A DNA stretch of 64,000 bases from Herbiconiux gentiana (GCF_024978135.1 NZ_JANTEZ010000003.1:186001-250000); one strand, 5' to 3'. Positions 7,054 to 16,094 are shown, numbered from the stretch's first letter. Notes: generated by a model not told the origin, from the letters alone. Numbers and translations are program-made.

Positions 7054-8187
7054 ATGGAGATCTCCTTCGCCCCCTCGGAGCGATCGACCCTCGGCATCGA
7101 ATGGGAGGTCGCGCTGGTCGAGCAGAGCTCAGGAGATCTGGTGTCGGTGGCCGCCGATGTGCTCGAGGCGCTCCGCCAGGACGACGGTGCGGAGCATCCG
7201 CAGATCACCGGCGAACTGCTGCTCAACACGGTCGAGCTCGTCAGCGGGGTGCACCACCGGGTGGCGGATGCGGTCGCCGACCTGCAGGGCCAGCTGGCCG
7301 AGGTGCGCGCCATCACCGATTCCCTCGACGTCGAGGTGATGTGCGCCGGGTCGCACCCGTTCGGGCAGTGGTTCGACCAGACCGTCACCGACAAGGAGCG
7401 CTACCACAAGCTGATCGACCGCACCCAGTGGTGGGGCCGGAACATGATGATCTGGGGCATCCACGTGCATGTCGGCATCGACGACCGCGACAAGGCGCTG
7501 CCGATCGTGAACTCGCTGCTCAACTACTACCCGCACCTGCAGGCCCTCAGCGCCTCGAGCCCGTTCTGGGGCGGCGTGAACACCGGCTACGCCTCGAACC
7601 GGGCGCTGATGTTCCAGCAGCTGCCGACGGCGGGGCTGCCCTACCAGTTCGGCTCGTGGGCGAACTACGAGGAGTACGTCGACGATCTGCTGCGCACCGG
7701 GGTAATCAGCGATCACACGGAGGTGCGCTGGGACATCCGGCCGAGCCCGCAGTGGGGCACGGTCGAGATGCGCGCCTGCGACGGGCTGTCGAGCCCCGAG
7801 GAGATCGGGGCGGTGGCGGCACTCATCCAGTGCCTCGTCGACGACATGTCGGCGCGCCTCGACGCCGGGGAGGAGCTGCCGACGATGCAGCCCTGGTACG
7901 TGCGCGAGAACAAGTGGCGGGCCGCCCGCTACGGCATGGACGCCGAGATCATCCTGAACTCCGCCGGCGACGAGCAGCTAGTGACCGAGGCAGTGGCCGG
8001 CGAGCTCGAGCGGCTCGCCCCGGTCGCCGAGCGGCTCGGATGCGCGGCGGAGCTGGATCAGGTGAACCTGATCCTCGAGCACGGCGCGAGCTACCAGCGG
8101 CAGTTGCGGGTCGCCGAGGCGAACGGCGGGAGCCTCAAGGCGGTCGTGGCGTCGCTCACGCGGGAGCTGCGGCACGGGCTCGCCTGA
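7054..8187 (+). CDS. ybdK: Carboxylate-amine ligase / glutamate-cysteine ligase 2, YbdK family
   Basis: A 377-aa GCS2 family protein. It begins STLGIEWEVALVE, with the glutamate-binding GIEWE motif; WGIHVHVGID (about 134-143) and VEMRACDG (about 236-243) carry the metal and substrate residues of the family. Members ligate glutamate and cysteine, weakly in E. coli; related actinobacterial enzymes contribute to thiol or ergothioneine synthesis. The substrate is not shown here. ATG 7054 has GGAAAGG upstream. It lies between rpsP and ffh, where it interrupts the ancestral cluster, and converges with the next gene. Confidence 0.88.
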   Translation: MEISFAPSERSTLGIEWEVALVEQSSGDLVSVAADVLEALRQDDGAEHPQITGELLLNTVELVSGVHHRVADAVADLQGQLAEVRAITDSLDVEVMCAGSHPFGQWFDQTVTDKERYHKLIDRTQWWGRNMMIWGIHVHVGIDDRDKALPIVNSLLNYYPHLQALSASSPFWGGVNTGYASNRALMFQQLPTAGLPYQFGSWANYEEYVDDLLRTGVISDHTEVRWDIRPSPQWGTVEMRACDGLSSPEEIGAVAALIQCLVDDMSARLDAGEELPTMQPWYVRENKWRAARYGMDAEIILNSAGDEQLVTEAVAGELERLAPVAERLGCAAELDQVNLILEHGASYQRQLRVAEANGGSLKAVVASLTRELRHGLA

Positions 8188-8204
8188 GCATCCGCCCGCC
8201 CGCT

Positions 8205-8262
8205 AGCTCGTGACCGAGTCGCGCCAGGCGATCAGCTCGTGACCGAGTCGCGCCAGGCGATC
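8205..8262 (-). repeat. 29-bp tandem duplication at the 3' end of the LLM oxidoreductase gene
   Basis: Units 8205-8233 and 8234-8262 are identical, with six further bases (AGCTCG) beginning a third. The unit includes the last codons of the oxidoreductase. In the present frame the protein ends at TGA 8234-8232; the outer copy ends the same peptide with TAG. The duplication therefore leaves the protein sequence unchanged. Confidence 0.9.
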
Positions 8263-9041
8263 AGCTCGCGCACGCCCTGCATGTCGAGCTCGGGTGCGGT
8301 GATGCCGAGCGTGAACAGCGTGACGCCAAGCTCGAGCTGCCGGTCCATGTCGGGCAGCGCGTCGCCCCGGGCACCGCGGGTGCCGACCGAGATCTCGATC
8401 TCGGACATCGGACGCTCGACCTTCTCGCACCACTCGCCGAGGATGCCGAGCTTGCGCTCGAGCGTCTCGGTGTCGGCGAAGGAGTGCCAGATGTCGGCGT
8501 GCTGGGCGACGATGCGGAGGGTCTTCTTCTCTCCGCCGCCGCCGATCAGCACCGGGATGTCGCGGGTGGGCGCCGGATTGAGCTTCGCCCAGCGCGCCTC
8601 GATGCGGGGCAGGGCCTCCGACAGCGCATCCAGCCGCTGGCCGGCCGTGCCGAACTCGTAGCCGTACTCGTCGTAGTCGCGCTCGAACCAGCCCGAGCCG
8701 ATGCCGAAGATCAGCCGGCCGGTGTCGCCGTCGTGCGCGCTGATGTGGTCGACGGTGCGGGCCATGTCGGCCAGCAGGTCGGGGTTGCGGTAGCTGTTGC
8801 AGGTGACCAGCGGGCCGAACTCGATGCGGGTGGTCTGCTCGGCCCAGGCGGCGAGCATCGTCCAGCCCTCGAAGTGCAGCCCGTCGGGCTCGCCCGAGAG
8901 CGGGTAGAAGTGATCCCAGTTGAAGGCGATGTCGACGCCGAGGTCTTCGAGCTCGGCGAGGGTGTCGCGGATGGTGGCGTAGGAGGCGTGCTGCGGAGCG
9001 ATCTGCACGCCGACGCGCACAGGGCGGGAGGTGGTCGTCAT
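8232..9041 (-). CDS. LLM class (luciferase-like) F420- or flavin-dependent oxidoreductase
   Basis: A 269-aa TIM-barrel protein of the bacterial luciferase family. Features are DIAFNWDHFYPL near residue 40, GPLVTCNSYRNPDLLADMARTVDHIS (family cofactor and phosphate region, only partly conserved), RLIFGIGSGWFERDY and PVLIGGGGEKKTLR. Actinobacterial members often use F420 instead of FMN; the cofactor cannot be decided from sequence by eye, and the substrate is unknown. TATGCT (9053-9048) lies 6 nt before ATG 9041, so it is probably leaderless. The 3' end carries a 29-bp tandem duplication. Confidence 0.83.
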   Translation of the reverse strand: MTTTSRPVRVGVQIAPQHASYATIRDTLAELEDLGVDIAFNWDHFYPLSGEPDGLHFEGWTMLAAWAEQTTRIEFGPLVTCNSYRNPDLLADMARTVDHISAHDGDTGRLIFGIGSGWFERDYDEYGYEFGTAGQRLDALSEALPRIEARWAKLNPAPTRDIPVLIGGGGEKKTLRIVAQHADIWHSFADTETLERKLGILGEWCEKVERPMSEIEISVGTRGARGDALPDMDRQLELGVTLFTLGITAPELDMQGVRELIAWRDSVTS

Positions 9042-9070
9042 GGTGCCAGCATAGGCACCTCGCGGGCCGC

Positions 9071-10648
9071 CTAGCGGAGGAAGCGCTGCAGGGCCTCGAG
9101 CTCCTCGGGGCTCGGGTTCTGCTCACCCTTCGGACCCTTCGAGCCGAGACCGAATCCTGCACCGCCGCCCGAGCCGGCCGCGATGGCCGGCTTCTCGCCG
9201 GTGGCTCGCGCCGCGTTCTCGGCGGCGCGCTTCGCGGGGTTGCCCGAACGCGATCCACTCTTCTTCTTGGCCTGCGCCTTCCCGCGCCCACCGCCGAAGC
9301 CGGCACCCGGGATGGGGCCCATGCCCGGGACGTTCGGCACTCCGCCCTTGGCGACCGTCTTCATCATCTTCGAGGCCTGCTCGAAGCGCTGCACGAGCTG
9401 GTTCACGTCGGTGACGGTCATGCCCGAACCGCGGGCGATGCGCAGGCGCCGCGAGCCGTTCAGCAGCTTCGGGTTGGTGCGCTCGGCCTTGGTCATCGAC
9501 TGGATGATCGCCTCGGTGCGCACGATCTCCTTCTCGTCGAAGTTGTCGAGCTGCTCCTTCAGGCCGCCGGCGCCGGGCAGCATGCTCATCATCTTCTTGA
9601 TCGAGCCGACGTTGCGCAGCTGCTGCATCTGCTTCAGGAAGTCGTCGAGCGTGAAGCTGTCGGTCGCGAACTTCTCGGCGACCTTGCGGGCCTCCTCCTC
9701 GTCGAAGGCGCCCTGCGCCTGCTCGATCAGCGAGAGGATGTCACCGAGATCCAGGATGCGCGAGGCCATCCGGTCGGGGTGGAAGGGCTCGAAGGCGTCG
9801 AGCGTCTCGCCCGTGGAGGCGAAGATGATGGGTCGGCCGGTGACCGAGGCCACCGAGAGCGCGGCACCGCCTCGGGCGTCGCCGTCGAGCTTCGTGAGCA
9901 CGACACCGGTGAAGTCCACGCCGTCCTGGAAGGCGCGGGCCGTGGCCACGGCGTCCTGACCGATCATCGCGTCGATGACGAACAGCACCTCGTCGGGGTC
10001 GACGGCCTTGCGGATGTCGGCGGCCTGCTTCATCATCTCGGCGTCGACACCGAGGCGACCGGCGGTGTCGATGATGACCGTGTCGTACTGCTTGTCGATC
10101 GCGTACTTGATCGAGTCCTTCGCCACGCGCACCGGGTTGCCGACACCGTTGCCGGGCTCGGGGGCGTAGACCGGCACGCCGGCCTGGCCGCCGACGATCT
10201 GCAGCTGGTTCACCGCGTTGGGGCGCTGGAGGTCGGCCGCGACGAGGATCGGGGTGTGGTTCTCCTTGGCGAGCCAGCGCGCGAGCTTGCCCGCGAGCGT
10301 CGTCTTACCGGCACCCTGGAGGCCGGCGAGCATGATGACGGTCGGCGGCTTCTTCGCGAACTCGAGGCGGCGCTGCTGCCCGCCGAGGATCTGCACGAGC
10401 TCCTCGTTGACGATCTGCACGACCTGCTGAGCGGGGTTCAGCGCCCGGTTGACCTCGTCGCCGAGGGCGCGCTCGCGCACCTTGCCGGTGAACTCCTTGA
10501 CGACCTCGAGCGCGACGTCGGCGTCGAGCAGGGCGCGCCGGATCTCACGCACGGTGCTGTCGACGTCGGCCGGGCTCAGCTTGCCCTTCGTGCGGAGGTT
10601 CTTGAAGGTTTCGGCGAGCCTGTCCGAGAGATTTCCAAAAGTAGCCAT
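9071..10648 (-). CDS. ffh: Signal recognition particle protein Ffh
   Basis: A 525-aa SRP54 GTPase that targets nascent membrane proteins to FtsY and SecYEG. The N domain is about 1-88. The G domain has P-loop GLQGAGKTT (109-117), DTAGRL and TKLDGDARGG. The methionine-rich M domain follows (MQQLRNVGSIKKMMSMLPG), and then a Gly/Lys-rich tail. TAAACT (10663-10658) lies 9 nt before the ATG, giving a very short leader. In relatives it directly precedes rpsP; here ybdK and an LLM enzyme lie between. Divergent from the MFS gene. Confidence 0.96.
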   Translation of the reverse strand: MATFGNLSDRLAETFKNLRTKGKLSPADVDSTVREIRRALLDADVALEVVKEFTGKVRERALGDEVNRALNPAQQVVQIVNEELVQILGGQQRRLEFAKKPPTVIMLAGLQGAGKTTLAGKLARWLAKENHTPILVAADLQRPNAVNQLQIVGGQAGVPVYAPEPGNGVGNPVRVAKDSIKYAIDKQYDTVIIDTAGRLGVDAEMMKQAADIRKAVDPDEVLFVIDAMIGQDAVATARAFQDGVDFTGVVLTKLDGDARGGAALSVASVTGRPIIFASTGETLDAFEPFHPDRMASRILDLGDILSLIEQAQGAFDEEEARKVAEKFATDSFTLDDFLKQMQQLRNVGSIKKMMSMLPGAGGLKEQLDNFDEKEIVRTEAIIQSMTKAERTNPKLLNGSRRLRIARGSGMTVTDVNQLVQRFEQASKMMKTVAKGGVPNVPGMGPIPGAGFGGGRGKAQAKKKSGSRSGNPAKRAAENAARATGEKPAIAAGSGGGAGFGLGSKGPKGEQNPSPEELEALQRFLR

Positions 10649-10778
10649 CGTGCGCCTAGTTTAACCGCTCCGCCGCGCGGCCGACGCGCGCTCAGGGCGA
10701 ACGCCGCCCGGCGCCCTTCTCAGCCGTCGTGCAACTGGTTAACGTAAAATAAATAGTTGGTCGACGGAAGGGGGACGC
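10649..10778. promoter_or_regulatory. Divergent promoter region, ffh and MFS exporter
   Basis: The region holds the ffh -10 (TAAACT, minus) and TAAAAT (10745-10750) on the plus strand, which would give the MFS gene a leader near 22 nt with GGAAGGGGG as ribosome binding site. An inverted repeat, CAACT (10733-10737) and AGTTG, flanks the AT-rich patch and GTTAAC and is a possible operator. No regulator gene is adjacent. Confidence 0.45.
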
Positions 10779-12152
10779 ATGAGCGCGATGTTCCGTTCCC
10801 TGGCCAGCATCGACTACCGCATCTGGTTCGCCGGCGCCCTCGTCTCGAACGTCGGCACCTGGATGCAGCGCACCGCGCAGGACTGGATCGTCCTGACCGA
10901 GCTGAGCGACCACGACGCCGTCGCCCTCGGCATCACGACCGCGCTGCAGTTCCTCCCCCAGCTGCTGCTGGTGCCCTTCTCGGGGCTGATCGCCGACCGG
11001 CTCGACCGCCGTCGCACCCTGATGGTGACGCAGCTCGCCATGGGGCTGCTGGGCGCCGGGCTCGGCGTCATCGTGCTCGCCGGCCTCGCCCAGCTCTGGA
11101 TCGTCTACCTCTTCGCCCTGCTGCTCGGCGTCGCCGCCGCGGTCGACGCCCCGGTGCGCCAGACCTTCGTCTCCGACCTCGTGGCCGGCCCGAATCTCGG
11201 CAACGCCGTCGCCCTGAACTCGGCCTCGTTCAACGCCGCCCGCACGATCGGCCCGGCCGTCGCGGGACTGCTGGTCGCCGGCATCGGCGCGGGCTGGGTC
11301 TTCCTGCTGAACGCCATCACGTTCGCGGCGGTGCTCGCCTCGCTCGTCGCCATCCGTCGCGACCGCCTCGTGCAGGTTCCGCGGGCACCGCGGGCCAAGG
11401 GGCAGCTGCTCGAGGGATTCCGCTACGTCAGGCGGCGGCCCGATCTGCTGATCGTGTTCGCGGTGGTGTTCATCATGGGCACGTTCGGCTTCAACTACCA
11501 GATCTTCACCTCGACCATGGCGACCGTCACCTTCGGCCTGGACTCGGCGGGCTTCGGCATCCTGACCTCGGTGATGGCGGTCGGCTCGGTGGCCGGGGCG
11601 CTGCTCTCGGCGAGCCGGGACAAGCCCCGGATGCGGCTGGTGTTCATCTCGTGCGGCATCTTCGCGGTGGCCGCCGTCGCCGCGGCCCTGGCGCCCTCGC
11701 TCGTGCTGTTCGGTTTGGCGATCGTGCTGATCGGCTTCGCCGGCCAGGTGATGATCACCACCGCCAACGGAACCGTTCAGACGAGCACCGACCCGCTGAT
11801 GCGCGGGCGGGTGATGGCGCTGTACATGGCCATTCTGATGGGCGGCACGCCGATCGGGGCTCCGCTGATCGGGGCCGTGTCGAACACGCTCGGGCCGCGG
11901 TGGGGGCTCGGGGTGGCCGCCGTCGCGGGGTTCGCGGCGTTCGCCGCCGGGGTGGTGTGGCTGGCGGTGTACCGCCGGGCGCGCATCCGTCGCCTGGGGC
12001 ACGGGCTGGGGTCGCGGCTGCGGGTGGTGTACGGCGAGGGCGACCGGATGGCCGCGGCCGTGACGGCGACCGGGTCGTTCCGGGCGGTCAGGCCGCGGGA
12101 GGAGCTGGCGGAGGATCTGTCGCTCGACGAGGCGGACGCGCGGCGGGGGTGA
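10779..12152 (+). CDS. MFS transporter, EntS/DUF894-like exporter
   Basis: A 457-aa protein with about 12 hydrophobic helices and the motif GLIADRLDRRRTL (about 70-82) between helices 2 and 3. The N-terminal FRSLASIDYRIWFAGALVSNVGTWMQRTAQDW is typical of the DUF894/enterobactin-exporter-like MFS group in actinobacteria. The C-terminal 60 residues are hydrophilic. The substrate is unknown; related proteins export siderophores or drugs. It has an AT-rich promoter with a possible operator and a strong Shine-Dalgarno. Confidence 0.86.
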   Translation: MSAMFRSLASIDYRIWFAGALVSNVGTWMQRTAQDWIVLTELSDHDAVALGITTALQFLPQLLLVPFSGLIADRLDRRRTLMVTQLAMGLLGAGLGVIVLAGLAQLWIVYLFALLLGVAAAVDAPVRQTFVSDLVAGPNLGNAVALNSASFNAARTIGPAVAGLLVAGIGAGWVFLLNAITFAAVLASLVAIRRDRLVQVPRAPRAKGQLLEGFRYVRRRPDLLIVFAVVFIMGTFGFNYQIFTSTMATVTFGLDSAGFGILTSVMAVGSVAGALLSASRDKPRMRLVFISCGIFAVAAVAAALAPSLVLFGLAIVLIGFAGQVMITTANGTVQTSTDPLMRGRVMALYMAILMGGTPIGAPLIGAVSNTLGPRWGLGVAAVAGFAAFAAGVVWLAVYRRARIRRLGHGLGSRLRVVYGEGDRMAAAVTATGSFRAVRPREELAEDLSLDEADARRG

Positions 12153-12194
12153 GTGCTTCTCGCCGCTGTCGGTGGGGTCTGCTTGAGTGGTCGT

Positions 12195-13082
12195 ATGCGC
12201 CACGGAATCGTCGTCCTGCCCCAGTACCCGTGGCCCGAGATGCGGCGCCGCTGGCAGCTCGCGGAGGAGCTGGGCTTCGACAGCGCCTACACCTACGACC
12301 ATCTCTCGTGGCGGTCGCTCGCCGACGAGCCCTGGGGCGCGACCGTGCCCACGCTGGCGGCAGCCGCGGTGGTGACGTCGCGCATCCGGCTGGGCACCTT
12401 CGTGGCGTCGCCCAACTACCGGCACCCCGTGCCGTTCGCGAAGGAGCTCGCCGCGCTCGACGAGCTCTCGGGCGGGCGGCTGACCGTCGGCCTCGGTTCG
12501 GGCGGCACCGGCTTCGACGCCACCGTGCTCGGCGCCGAGGTGCTGCCGCCGCGCGCGCGGCAGGAGCGCTTCACCGAGTTCGTCGCGCTGCTCGACGAGT
12601 TGCTGCGCTTCGAGACCCCCGGTTCGGGCGGTGTCTCGGCGACCGGGTCCTTCTACACGGCTCAGGATGCTCGGATGGTCGGCTCCCCGTCGCAGCAACC
12701 GCGCGCCCCCTTCGTGATCGGGGGCAACGGGCCGAAGGGTCTGGCGCTGGTGGCCCGCTTCGGTCAGGGCTGGGTGACTACCGGGCGCGACGGGGCCACC
12801 GGTTCATCGTGGTGGGCCTCCGTCGAGGAGCAGTGCAGCCGCCTCGACGACGCCCTTTCGGCAGCAGGACGCGACCCCTCGTCTCTCTCACGTCACCTGT
12901 CGCTCGACAGCGGCGGCACCTACTCACTCTCGAGCATGGACGCGTTCGAGGAGCTCACCGGGCGGGCGGCGGAGCTCGGCTTCACCGACGTGGTCAGCCA
13001 CTGGCCCCGCGAGTCGGGCATCTACGCCGGACGCGAGGAGGTCTTGGTCGAGGCGGCCTCCCGCTTCGCCGCCCACGGGTAG
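12195..13082 (+). CDS. LLM class flavin-dependent oxidoreductase
   Basis: A 295-aa luciferase-like monooxygenase starting MRHGIVVLPQYPWPEMRRRW. SRIRLGTFVASPNYRHPVPF, ELSGGRLTVGLGSGGTGFDA and PFVIGGNGPKGLALVARFG are family-typical. The start is ATG 12195 rather than a TTG at 12153, which would add 14 unconserved residues. A weak hexamer TTGAGT lies 6 nt upstream. It is 42 bp after the MFS gene and 9 bp before an alpha/beta hydrolase. The substrate is unknown; it is a second LLM enzyme within 4 kb but is not closely similar to the first. Confidence 0.82.
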   Translation: MRHGIVVLPQYPWPEMRRRWQLAEELGFDSAYTYDHLSWRSLADEPWGATVPTLAAAAVVTSRIRLGTFVASPNYRHPVPFAKELAALDELSGGRLTVGLGSGGTGFDATVLGAEVLPPRARQERFTEFVALLDELLRFETPGSGGVSATGSFYTAQDARMVGSPSQQPRAPFVIGGNGPKGLALVARFGQGWVTTGRDGATGSSWWASVEEQCSRLDDALSAAGRDPSSLSRHLSLDSGGTYSLSSMDAFEELTGRAAELGFTDVVSHWPRESGIYAGREEVLVEAASRFAAHG

Positions 13083-13091
13083 CGTGGAGGG

Positions 13092-14090
13092 GTGGAGTTC
13101 GCGACCAATCCCCAGGACGGCGCTCGCATCGCGTACCGGCACCTGGTGCCTACGGGTGCGCACCCGGGAGTCCCGGACGGCGGCGACGCCCGCGCGGCCG
13201 AAATGGCCCACGGGGCCGACCCTGTCGACGCGGCCCACTCGCCTGGGGCAGCCGATTCGGCCCACGCGGCCAACGCTGCCGATGCGGCCCACTCTGCCCG
13301 GTCTGCCCACGCTGTCGATTCAGCCCACCCTGCCGGAGCCGCCATTGCTGCCGACGCGGCCCTGCCGATCGTGCTCGTGCACGGCACGGCCCTGTCGCAG
13401 GCGATCTGGCGCGGCTTCGGCTACCTGAAGGCGTTCGCGCCCACCCGCGCCGTCGTCACGCTCGACCTCCGCGGCCACGGCCGCAGCGCCAAGCCGCACG
13501 ACGCCGCCGCCTACGACATGGGCCGCTTCGTCGACGACGTCGTCGCCGTGCTCGACGCCCTCGGCATCGCCCGCGCGCACTACCTCGGCTACTCCCTTGG
13601 CGCACGCGTCGGCTTCTCGCTCTCCGCCTCCCACCCCGACCGCCTGGCGAGCTTCATCAGTGTCGCCGGCGCCCCGGGCACCGGTGCAGGCACCTTCGAC
13701 CGCGTCTTCTTCGACGGCAGCATCAGCGCGCTCGAGCGCGGCGGCATGGAGGGCTTCCTCGCCGAGTGGCAGCGCGCGACCGGGTCACCGGTCGACCCGA
13801 TCACCCGCACGGCGTTCCTCGCGAACGACGCCCCGGCCCTGGCCGCCTACATGCGCGAGACCGAACGCCAGGCAACCGTGCCCGACGAGGCGATCCGCGC
13901 CTTCCCGATGCCGCTCCTGCTGCTCGCCGGCACCCGCGACCGCCCGCGTCTCCGCGCCGCCGAGCACGTGCAGGCACTGTTCCCGGCGGCCGAGCTGACG
14001 CTCCTCGACGGCGCCACCCACGCCGACACCCCGCGCCACCCGGGCGCCCTCCCGGCGATCACCGACTTCCTAGCCCGCCACCCTGCCTGA
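13092..14090 (+). CDS. Alpha/beta hydrolase with low-complexity insertion
   Basis: A 332-aa hydrolase with nucleophile S168 in GYSLG, acid D283 in AGTRD, H310 in GATHADT and the oxyanion HG at 97-98. Residues about 22-90, between strand 1 and the HG strand, are a low-complexity run rich in Ala, Asp and His (AAHS, DSAH, DAAH units). Relatives go from the first hairpin directly to the HG strand. The insertion is in frame and the fold is otherwise complete. TAGCGT (13080-13085), then GGAGGG, then GTG 13092 gives leaderless geometry, although GGAGG could also act as a ribosome binding site. The substrate is unknown. Confidence 0.85.
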   Translation: MEFATNPQDGARIAYRHLVPTGAHPGVPDGGDARAAEMAHGADPVDAAHSPGAADSAHAANAADAAHSARSAHAVDSAHPAGAAIAADAALPIVLVHGTALSQAIWRGFGYLKAFAPTRAVVTLDLRGHGRSAKPHDAAAYDMGRFVDDVVAVLDALGIARAHYLGYSLGARVGFSLSASHPDRLASFISVAGAPGTGAGTFDRVFFDGSISALERGGMEGFLAEWQRATGSPVDPITRTAFLANDAPALAAYMRETERQATVPDEAIRAFPMPLLLLAGTRDRPRLRAAEHVQALFPAAELTLLDGATHADTPRHPGALPAITDFLARHPA

Positions 14091-14114
14091 GCCGCATCCC
14101 GCCGCCCCATCGAT

Positions 14115-16049
14115 TCAATCCGGCAAGTAGCTCTCGAGCTGGGTCTCCACCGCGTCGGACACCGCGTTCGGGCCACCCAGCAGCACGATCCGATACGGCG
14201 ACAGCCGCTCCAGCTCGGCCGCGATCGGCGCCGGGATGCCGTCCTTCGTGACCAGCAGCACCGGCGAACCCGCCACGATCGCCGCCGGGCCACCGGCCAG
14301 CGCGTCCGGGAACGCCTGCCCCGACGCCACGTACACGGTGTACGTGTGTGGCCGGAACGACCGTTTCGACGCCGCCGCCGACACCGCGAACCGGTCCGGC
14401 CCATCGACACGGATGACCGTCGCGATCTTCGACACCTCCGCGACCACGGCGGCGCTGACCGCCTGCTCCCCGCCCATCACGTACACGTACTGCGCCTTCG
14501 ACCGCCCGATCTCCGCCCCCACCGCAGCGGGCAGCGTGCCCTTCTGCGTCAGCAGCACCGGCCCCGGCTCCCGCCCCGTCAACGGCGACGCCGACAGCGC
14601 ATCCGGGAATGTCTCCCCCGACGCCAGATACGCATACGTCGCCCCACTTGGGAACGCCTTCGCCGAGATCGCCGCCGAAACCGCGAACCGATCAACCCCA
14701 CCGATCCGCGACACCGACCCGAATTCGCCCAGAGCCTTCTCCACGCCGGCACTCACGGCCGCGGTACCGCCGAGCACCACGACCCGTCCCGGGCGCAATC
14801 GCCGCAGTTCCTCCACCGTCGCCTGCGGCAGCTCGTCCCGCCGCGTCAACAGCACCGGCCCACCCTCGAGCCCCGCCGCGGCGGCCCCGCTCAACGCATC
14901 CGCAAACACCTCCCCCGACGCCACATACGCCACCGCTGCCGCCCCCGACTCGAACGTGTCTCGCGACACCCCCGCCGCCACCGCGAACCGATCCGCACCC
15001 CCCACCCGATCCACCGCCGGGAACGGACTGAGCGTCGGTTCGACAAGCACGACCTTCGACGAGACACTGTTCTGCAGTCCGACGAGTCGATGACTTGCCC
15101 CGTCGAGAACCATGTCACTGAAGTAGTCGACCGGCCCCGATCCGAGGGTCGCGAGAGTATCGCTACGAAGCGCGACTATGCCCGCCGCCTCGAAGGCGGC
15201 ATTGACGACGTAGACGACGTTCCGTCCCGGGTCTCCGACAATGTCCGACATCGGGCTCGCGAACGATTCCGACACCGCCGTGCGCGTCATGGTCGCCGGG
15301 TCGAACATCTCGAGGCGGAACCCGAACGGCGCACGATCAGCCACCGCGAGCTGTCCGTCGATGATCCGAACGAGGGAAGGAGCGCCCTCAAGAGGCGTCC
15401 TGGTCCAGGATCCATCCGGCTTGATGGCGTCGATGGACGAATCGTCGGAGTTCGCGACATAGACCACCTGTGTCGCCGGGTCGATGGTGAGCTCTCGAGG
15501 ACGTACCCCGGTAGCCACGCTCTGAGTCGATCTGTCGTCGAGGTCCACCATGGTCACGTTGCTCGGCGACACATTCGCCACAACGACCCTGCGCGACTTC
15601 TCGTCGACCGCCAAACTCGTCGCGCCACGGCCGCCGGTCGGGACGCGAGACGCGACAGCCATCCTCGTGGAGTCGACGACCACGATCTCGTCGGTTCCGG
15701 ACGAGCTGTCCACGACGTAGACCTCGTGGGTGGTCTCGTTCAGCGCGAGTCCATTCACCCACCCGTCTTTCGTTCCGACGATCACGGTACCCGCTGGGGT
15801 GAGCTTGCCCGCCGCGATGTCATAGGCCCGCACCATCCGATTGCGATTGTCGAGCACGAAGGCTTTACGAGCCGCGTTATCGATCGCCAGAGCATAGAGC
15901 TCATCGCTGCCGGGCTCGACGGTGTCGAGAACGGTGAAGCGAGCGCCCGACCGCGCCGACTCCTCGGCGGCGACCGCTGCCGCCGTGCCGCCCAGCAGCA
16001 GCGCCACAGCGAGGGTGGAGGACATCGCGGCCCGCAGAAGAGGTTTCAC
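14115..16049 (-). CDS. Secreted beta-propeller protein with three cell wall binding repeat 2 domains
   Basis: 644 aa. Signal peptide about 1-28 (KPLLRAAMSSTLAVALLLGG, cleavage near AVAAEE). Residues about 35-335 form repeated YVxN/D-type blades (VYVVDSS, VYVANSDDSS, VVYVVNAAFE), like YncE/NHL propellers. Three CWB2 (PF04122) units follow, marked by VDRVGGADRFAVAAGV, SRIGGVDRFAVSAAI and IRVDGPDRFAVSAAA, each with an FxDALS or FPDAL motif and VxxLGG. CWB2 triplets anchor Firmicute S-layer proteins to wall polymers; the ligand in actinobacteria is unknown. TAGCAT lies 6 nt before GTG 16049. The propeller DNA looks richer in A+T than neighbours. Confidence 0.88.
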   Translation of the reverse strand: MKPLLRAAMSSTLAVALLLGGTAAAVAAEESARSGARFTVLDTVEPGSDELYALAIDNAARKAFVLDNRNRMVRAYDIAAGKLTPAGTVIVGTKDGWVNGLALNETTHEVYVVDSSSGTDEIVVVDSTRMAVASRVPTGGRGATSLAVDEKSRRVVVANVSPSNVTMVDLDDRSTQSVATGVRPRELTIDPATQVVYVANSDDSSIDAIKPDGSWTRTPLEGAPSLVRIIDGQLAVADRAPFGFRLEMFDPATMTRTAVSESFASPMSDIVGDPGRNVVYVVNAAFEAAGIVALRSDTLATLGSGPVDYFSDMVLDGASHRLVGLQNSVSSKVVLVEPTLSPFPAVDRVGGADRFAVAAGVSRDTFESGAAAVAYVASGEVFADALSGAAAAGLEGGPVLLTRRDELPQATVEELRRLRPGRVVVLGGTAAVSAGVEKALGEFGSVSRIGGVDRFAVSAAISAKAFPSGATYAYLASGETFPDALSASPLTGREPGPVLLTQKGTLPAAVGAEIGRSKAQYVYVMGGEQAVSAAVVAEVSKIATVIRVDGPDRFAVSAAASKRSFRPHTYTVYVASGQAFPDALAGGPAAIVAGSPVLLVTKDGIPAPIAAELERLSPYRIVLLGGPNAVSDAVETQLESYLPD

Positions 16050-16094
16050 ACTTCGATGCTACCTCAAATATGAGCTTCTGTCGCTTTCAATGAC

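Noticed and set aside
8205-8268. Repeat array considered as a CRISPR fragment
   Set aside because: Two adjacent 29-bp copies without spacers, derived from coding sequence; no cas genes in the window.
10692-12698. 668-codon minus-strand frame opposite the MFS gene
   Set aside because: Composition is that of a GC-rich shadow frame; the plus-strand MFS has membrane helices and a family motif.
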